A stretch of 64,000 nt of DNA from Flavobacterium sp. LC2016-13 (GTDB taxonomy: Bacteria; Bacteroidota; Bacteroidia; Flavobacteriales; Flavobacteriaceae), in contig NZ_WMDQ01000001.1 in the NCBI RefSeq assembly GCF_009707955.1, positions 558,001 through 622,000 on the forward strand, in the 5' to 3' direction. Below, in pieces: positions 60,714 to 64,000 of the stretch (the first letter of the stretch is position 1; every line of letters starts with the position of its first letter). Under the pieces are notes generated by a model. That model saw only the letters and a list, made by a program, of their open reading frames with translations. It did not search any database and was not told the DNA's origin. A program made the position numbers and the translations under genes.

Positions 60714-60845
60714 GTTTCAGGTTTAATTTTTGTTTCAAGTTTCAAGTTGAAAAACTTTGTCTAAAATTTAAATCTGTATGTTTTTGTTTTCTTGATTCTA
60801 TTTTTAAATTTCGTTCCGAATTGCATTAACAATTAACAATTATTA
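60714..60845. repeat. Phased 7-nt words between cysD and cysN
   Basis: GTTTCAG and GTTTAAT at 60714-60727, then after four bases GTTTCAA, GTTTCAA, GTTGAAA at 60732-60752. ATTAACA, ATTAACA, ATTATTA lie at 60825-60845, overlapping the cysD stop. These arrays are shorter and less regular than the others. Confidence 0.5.
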
Positions 60846-61742
60846 AAAATACCCTTGTTGTTTTCTCTTTTCCATTGCGGCTTCAGAACGTTTGTCATCG
60901 ATTCTGGCTCCTCTTTCAGAAATGGTTGATTCTCTGATTTCTCCCACAACTTCCTGAATTGTTGCTGCATAAGATTCAACAGCGGCTGTACAACTCATAT
61001 CTCCAACGGTTCTGAAACGAACAATTCTTTCTTCGATTTGTTCGTCTTCTTCCTGGTACACATAAGGAGAATGTGACCAGATTAAACCGTCTCTCAAAAA
61101 AACTTTTCTTTTATGTGAAAAATAGATTGATGGAATTTCGATATGCTCTTTTTCGATATAACTCCAAACATCTAATTCTGTCCAGTTTGAAATTGGGAAA
61201 ACACGAACGTTTTGCCCATTTTCTATTTTTCCATTTAAAATATCAAACAACTCAGGCCTTTGATTTTTTTCGTCCCATTGTCCGAAATCATCACGCACTG
61301 AAAAAATACGTTCTTTAGCTCTTGCTTTTTCTTCATCACGACGTGCACCACCAATACAGGCATCAAACTTAAACTCTTCGATTGCATCTAAAAGTGTTGT
61401 CGTTTGCAGGCTGTTTCTACTAGAATATTTCCCAGTTTCTTCAACCACTTTTCCTTCATCAATAGCATCCTGAACATTGCGAACAATTAATTCTAAACCT
61501 AATTCTTCTACCAATTTATCTCTGAAAGCAATTGTTTCAGGGAAATTGTGTCCCGTATCAACGTGCAATAGAGGAAACGGAATTTTTGCCGGAAAAAATG
61601 CTTTTTGTGCCAAACGCACTAATGTTATAGAATCTTTTCCTCCAGAAAAAAGTAAAACAGGTTTGTCAAATTGTGAAATTACTTCTCTGAAAATATATAT
61701 TGCTTCACTCTCTAAAGCATTTGTTTTTAATACTGAACTCAT
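60843..61742 (-). CDS. cysD: Sulfate adenylyltransferase subunit 2
   Basis: The 299-residue ATP-pyrophosphatase-type enzyme has a PP-loop in VLLFSGGKDSITLVRLA near residue 32 and the family stretch HVDTGHNFPETIAFRD. It also has GGARRDEEKARAKERIFS and the C-terminal GDMSCTAAVES. It catalyses adenylation of sulfate to APS with CysN. It lies between cysH and cysN in the operon, each separated by about 140 nt of repeat-rich sequence. Confidence 0.95.
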   Translation of the reverse strand: MSSVLKTNALESEAIYIFREVISQFDKPVLLFSGGKDSITLVRLAQKAFFPAKIPFPLLHVDTGHNFPETIAFRDKLVEELGLELIVRNVQDAIDEGKVVEETGKYSSRNSLQTTTLLDAIEEFKFDACIGGARRDEEKARAKERIFSVRDDFGQWDEKNQRPELFDILNGKIENGQNVRVFPISNWTELDVWSYIEKEHIEIPSIYFSHKRKVFLRDGLIWSHSPYVYQEEDEQIEERIVRFRTVGDMSCTAAVESYAATIQEVVGEIRESTISERGARIDDKRSEAAMEKRKQQGYF

Positions 61743-61783
61743 TGTTTTTTTGTTTGATATTTTGTTTGTGAAAAATTTTGTCA

Positions 61784-61860
61784 GGTTTAAAGTTTCAAGT
61801 TTTTCGCCTGATCTAAAATCTCCACTCTTTATTCTATAATCTATATTCTATTCTCTAACA
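61784..61860. repeat. Seven-unit phased 7-nt micro-array between cysH and cysD
   Basis: 61812-61860 holds seven consecutive 7-mers, all starting TCT: TCTAAAA, TCTCCAC, TCTTTAT, TCTATAA, TCTATAT, TCTATTC, TCTAACA. Just before it, 61784-61804 has GGTTTAA, AGTTTCA, AGTTTTT. TCT-starting units also occur upstream of rng (19793, 19921). Confidence 0.75.
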
Positions 61861-61883
61861 GAAAGTCTTGCTTCTTGCTTCTA

Positions 61884-62594
61884 CTATTCTTTTTTAGCGC
61901 TATGCAAACCACACTCTTTATGGCTTGACTCCCACCACCATCTTCCGGCTCTGATGTCTTCGTCTGGCAAAATTGCTCTTGTACAAGGTGCACAACCAAT
62001 ACTTACGAATCCTTGTTTGTGCAATGCATTTTGAGGAACATTATTTTCTTTTAGATAATCTTCAACTTCCTGCAAAGTCCATTTTAATAATGGATTGAAT
62101 TTTATGATTTCGAAATTTCCGTCGTATTCAAACAAATTCAAATCATGTCTGTTTTCTGATTGTTCTGCTCTTAAACCAGTAATCCAAACTTTATTTCCTG
62201 CCAAAGCTTTTCGTAACGGAACTACTTTTCGAATAAAACAGCATTCTTTTCTATTTTCTACTGATTCATAAAAGCTGTTTGGACCTTTTTGTTTTAGTAA
62301 ATTTTCGACTGCTGCTGCTTCGGGAAAATAAACTTCAATTTGTTTTTTGTACTTTTTTAATGTTCTGTGAAAAACATCATACGTTTCCTGAAATAATCTT
62401 CCTGTGTCTAAAGTAAAAATGGTAATGTCAATATTATTTTTAGCAATAAAATCTGTAATTACCTGATCTTCCTGACCAAATGAAGTTGAAAAAACAACTT
62501 CTTTCGGGTATTGTTTAGCTAAGAAACTCAAAGTTTCTTCGAGAGAAAAATCTTTTGTTATGTCTAATAATACTTCTATATCTTTTGCATTCAT
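61884..62594 (-). CDS. cysH: Adenylyl-sulfate reductase (thioredoxin-dependent, 4Fe-4S type)
   Basis: This 236-residue protein of the PAPS/APS reductase family has substrate motifs STSFGQEDQVI and TLDTGRLFQETY near residues 36-72 and GLRAEQSENR near 140. It carries the iron-sulfur cysteines Cys118-Cys119 and Cys201/Cys204, the mark of the APS-using type. The catalytic cysteine is in the C-terminal ECGLH (Cys228). It reduces APS to sulfite. No APS kinase is encoded nearby, which agrees with APS as the substrate. It follows the TauE/SafE gene by 24 nt. Confidence 0.92.
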   Translation of the reverse strand: MNAKDIEVLLDITKDFSLEETLSFLAKQYPKEVVFSTSFGQEDQVITDFIAKNNIDITIFTLDTGRLFQETYDVFHRTLKKYKKQIEVYFPEAAAVENLLKQKGPNSFYESVENRKECCFIRKVVPLRKALAGNKVWITGLRAEQSENRHDLNLFEYDGNFEIIKFNPLLKWTLQEVEDYLKENNVPQNALHKQGFVSIGCAPCTRAILPDEDIRAGRWWWESSHKECGLHSAKKE

Positions 62595-62618
62595 ATTATT
62601 CTCCTTCCTGAAAATGTA

Positions 62619-63554
62619 TTATAATAATTTCGATAATGTTTTTAAACTCAATAATATAATTAAGATTCCTACTGCAACCATCATTGGTTTTCTTTTGATT
62701 TTATTTACCAGATAAGCTGCTAATGGCGCTGAAATTACGCCCCCTAAAATCAATCCGATAATTACCTGCCAACCGTGAATTCCGCCAAAAAGCATAAAAG
62801 TTATACCACTTGCAAATGAAATCGCAAACTCAGCTGCATTTACTGAACCAATAGTATATCTCGGATTTCTTCCTCTTCCCAATAATGTTGAAGTTACAAT
62901 TGGTCCCCAGCCACCGCCACCAACAGAATCCATAAAACCTCCAAAAACAGCTAAAGCTCCTAATCTTTTAGTCTTCTTTTTTACAATTGTTTTTTTAAGC
63001 GCTTTTTTGATGATGATAATAGCCAACACAATCATATAAACTGCAATAAATGGCTTGATAATATCTCCATTAATAACATCTGCTAATAAATAAGCTCCTG
63101 TTATCGAACCTAAAACTCCTGGAATCAACAAATGTTTTACCAGTTTTTTATTGATATTCCCGAAACGGTGATGCGAAAGCGCTGATGCTCCGGTTGTAAA
63201 CATTTCAGACACGTGAACTGCTGTACTGCTAACAACTGGCGGAACTCCATAAGCCAATAAAAATGACGTTGAAGTTGCTCCATAACCCATTCCTAAAGTT
63301 CCATCTACTAATTGTGCAAAAACACCAATTAAGAAAAAAACTAAAAACTCCTGATTAAAACCACCTACGAATCCGTTCCAGGAAAATTCAGCATAATGAT
63401 TATATATTAATGTTGTTAATAAACCTACCAATAGAATAACAGGTATACCTACCCATAATTTTTCTTTTATTGATGTATCAGACTTAACTCCAACATTATT
63501 TAATTTCAGCTCTTTCTCCATATTGCTATGTTTTTTCTTATTTTTAAAATCCAT
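62619..63554 (-). CDS. TauE/SafE family sulfur-compound transporter
   Basis: 311 residues with eight or so membrane segments. Family marks are FAQLVDGTLGMGYGATSTSFLLAYG (about 78-103) and FGGFMDSVGGGGWGPIVTSTLL (about 207-228). TauE/SafE proteins move sulfite, sulfoacetate or related anions across the inner membrane. As first gene of the sulfate assimilation operon it may be the sulfate uptake system, since no CysTWA or SulP gene is present here, or a sulfite exit valve. An alternative ATG at 63521 would shorten the protein by 11 residues; both starts lie downstream of the promoter. Confidence 0.85.
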   Translation of the reverse strand: MDFKNKKKHSNMEKELKLNNVGVKSDTSIKEKLWVGIPVILLVGLLTTLIYNHYAEFSWNGFVGGFNQEFLVFFLIGVFAQLVDGTLGMGYGATSTSFLLAYGVPPVVSSTAVHVSEMFTTGASALSHHRFGNINKKLVKHLLIPGVLGSITGAYLLADVINGDIIKPFIAVYMIVLAIIIIKKALKKTIVKKKTKRLGALAVFGGFMDSVGGGGWGPIVTSTLLGRGRNPRYTIGSVNAAEFAISFASGITFMLFGGIHGWQVIIGLILGGVISAPLAAYLVNKIKRKPMMVAVGILIILLSLKTLSKLL

Positions 63555-63574
63555 TATCCTATCGGCTTAGTAGA

Positions 63575-63610
63575 TTACTTTGCAAAAGTAACACTTTTTT
63601 TTAAATTCAA
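63575..63610 (-). promoter_or_regulatory. Promoter and operator-like palindrome of the sulfate operon
   Basis: Minus strand: TTG (63610-63608), 17-nt spacer, TACTTTTG (63590-63583), matching the Bacteroidetes consensus. The -7 element sits inside a perfect inverted repeat TTACTTT-GCA-AAAGTAA (63575-63591). A protein bound there would block transcription; the Rrf2 regulator next door is the obvious candidate. Confidence 0.6.
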
Positions 63611-63635
63611 ACTTTTTTTTTCTAATTTTTATCGA

Positions 63636-63998
63636 TTAAAAAGCAATGTCTGCGAGAGAATTACTTTCAAGTATTTTAAGCGTATTATCCCGAACCTCAG
63701 TCATTAAGCGTCTAGCGGCGCAAGTTGACTCGTCATCACAATCATCACATTTTTCATAAAAATTGTGACTTGCGCACGGAAGCAGCGCAATTGGACCTTC
63801 GAGAATACGATAAACTTTGGCCATACTGATATCTTTTGGATCTTTTATCAGGTAATAACCACCGCCTTTTCCTTTTTTAGCACCTAGAAAACCAGAGTTT
63901 CTAAGCAGTAATAAAATGCTTTCTAAAAATTTTATCGAAATATGTTCGCTTCTCGCAATTTCTGCAATTTGTACAGGTTCATTGTTTTCGCGTCTGGC
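63636..63998 (-). CDS. Rrf2 family transcriptional regulator, N-terminus outside the window
   Basis: 121 codons are visible in frame; the start is beyond base 64000. The sequence shows the end of the helix-turn-helix (IAEIARSEHISIKFLESIL), the wing GAKKGKGGGYYL and the cysteine-containing sensor region with Cys in LLPCASHNF, EKCDDC and STCAARR. This cysteine layout recalls IscR/NsrR-type proteins that bind an iron-sulfur cluster. In CymR-like members it senses the sulfur supply. Its place right upstream of the sulfate operon suggests that it controls that operon. Confidence 0.88.
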   Translation of the reverse strand, partial: ARRENNEPVQIAEIARSEHISIKFLESILLLLRNSGFLGAKKGKGGGYYLIKDPKDISMAKVYRILEGPIALLPCASHNFYEKCDDCDDESTCAARRLMTEVRDNTLKILESNSLADIAF

Positions 63999-64000
63999 TA

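Overview
The window looks like a chromosome segment of a flavobacterium, most likely the genus Flavobacterium (Bacteroidetes). The evidence is the low GC content, three gliding-motility genes (gldA, gldD, gldE), a split B12-dependent methionine synthase, DUF3078 and AsmA proteins, promoters with the Bacteroidetes -7 motif TAnnTTTG, and almost no Shine-Dalgarno sequences. No rRNA, tRNA, CRISPR array, transposase, prophage or restriction system was seen. Most of the window is core genome, but the spaces between genes are unusually rich in small repeats.

Layout. 1-2654: end of an M1 peptidase, then an AhpD-like protein, a DUF1348 protein and an AraC regulator. 2651-9839: glycosyltransferase, miaE, a large AsmA protein, an unknown membrane protein bracketed by two 90-nt palindromic elements, and rplU-rpmA. 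10113-15674: two M16 peptidase-family genes, a small unknown gene between split palindrome arms, an EamA permease and a heavy-metal-domain lipoprotein. 15744-21522: the block mutY-ssb-gldE-gldD on the minus strand, diverging from HU, a hidden 30-residue basic protein and RNase G. 21714-29862: pbpC and a 1891-residue alpha-2-macroglobulin lipoprotein. 30044-34101: tadA and a tandem array of four related membrane proteins with a cysteine-rich N-terminal domain and a TonB-like C-terminal domain. 34173-47398: dxs, DUF3078, dgt, an Lrp regulator divergent from metE, two duplicated outer-membrane barrels, gldA, a PLP decarboxylase and a dicarboxylate/amino-acid symporter.

47448-54341: a methyltransferase, then the methionine operon on the minus strand: promoter, SAM-I riboswitch, metH N-terminal half, small membrane protein, metH C-terminal half, metF. 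54608-64000: a complete assimilatory sulfate reduction cluster on the minus strand: Rrf2 regulator (cut by the window end), TauE/SafE transporter, cysH, cysD, cysN, a siroheme sulfite reductase fused to a HEPN-like tail, cobA, a Met8-type siroheme synthase and a ferredoxin-NADP reductase. Sulfate becomes sulfide in this cluster. The neighbouring met genes, with metE, remethylate homocysteine, so about 16 kb covers much of sulfur amino-acid supply.

The two least explained things are (1) the four-gene array at 30699-34101, and (2) a class of phased micro-arrays, four to seven units of exactly 7 or 8 nt with fixed unit starts and variable unit ends, which repeatedly lie a few bases upstream of start codons, especially in the met and cys operons.
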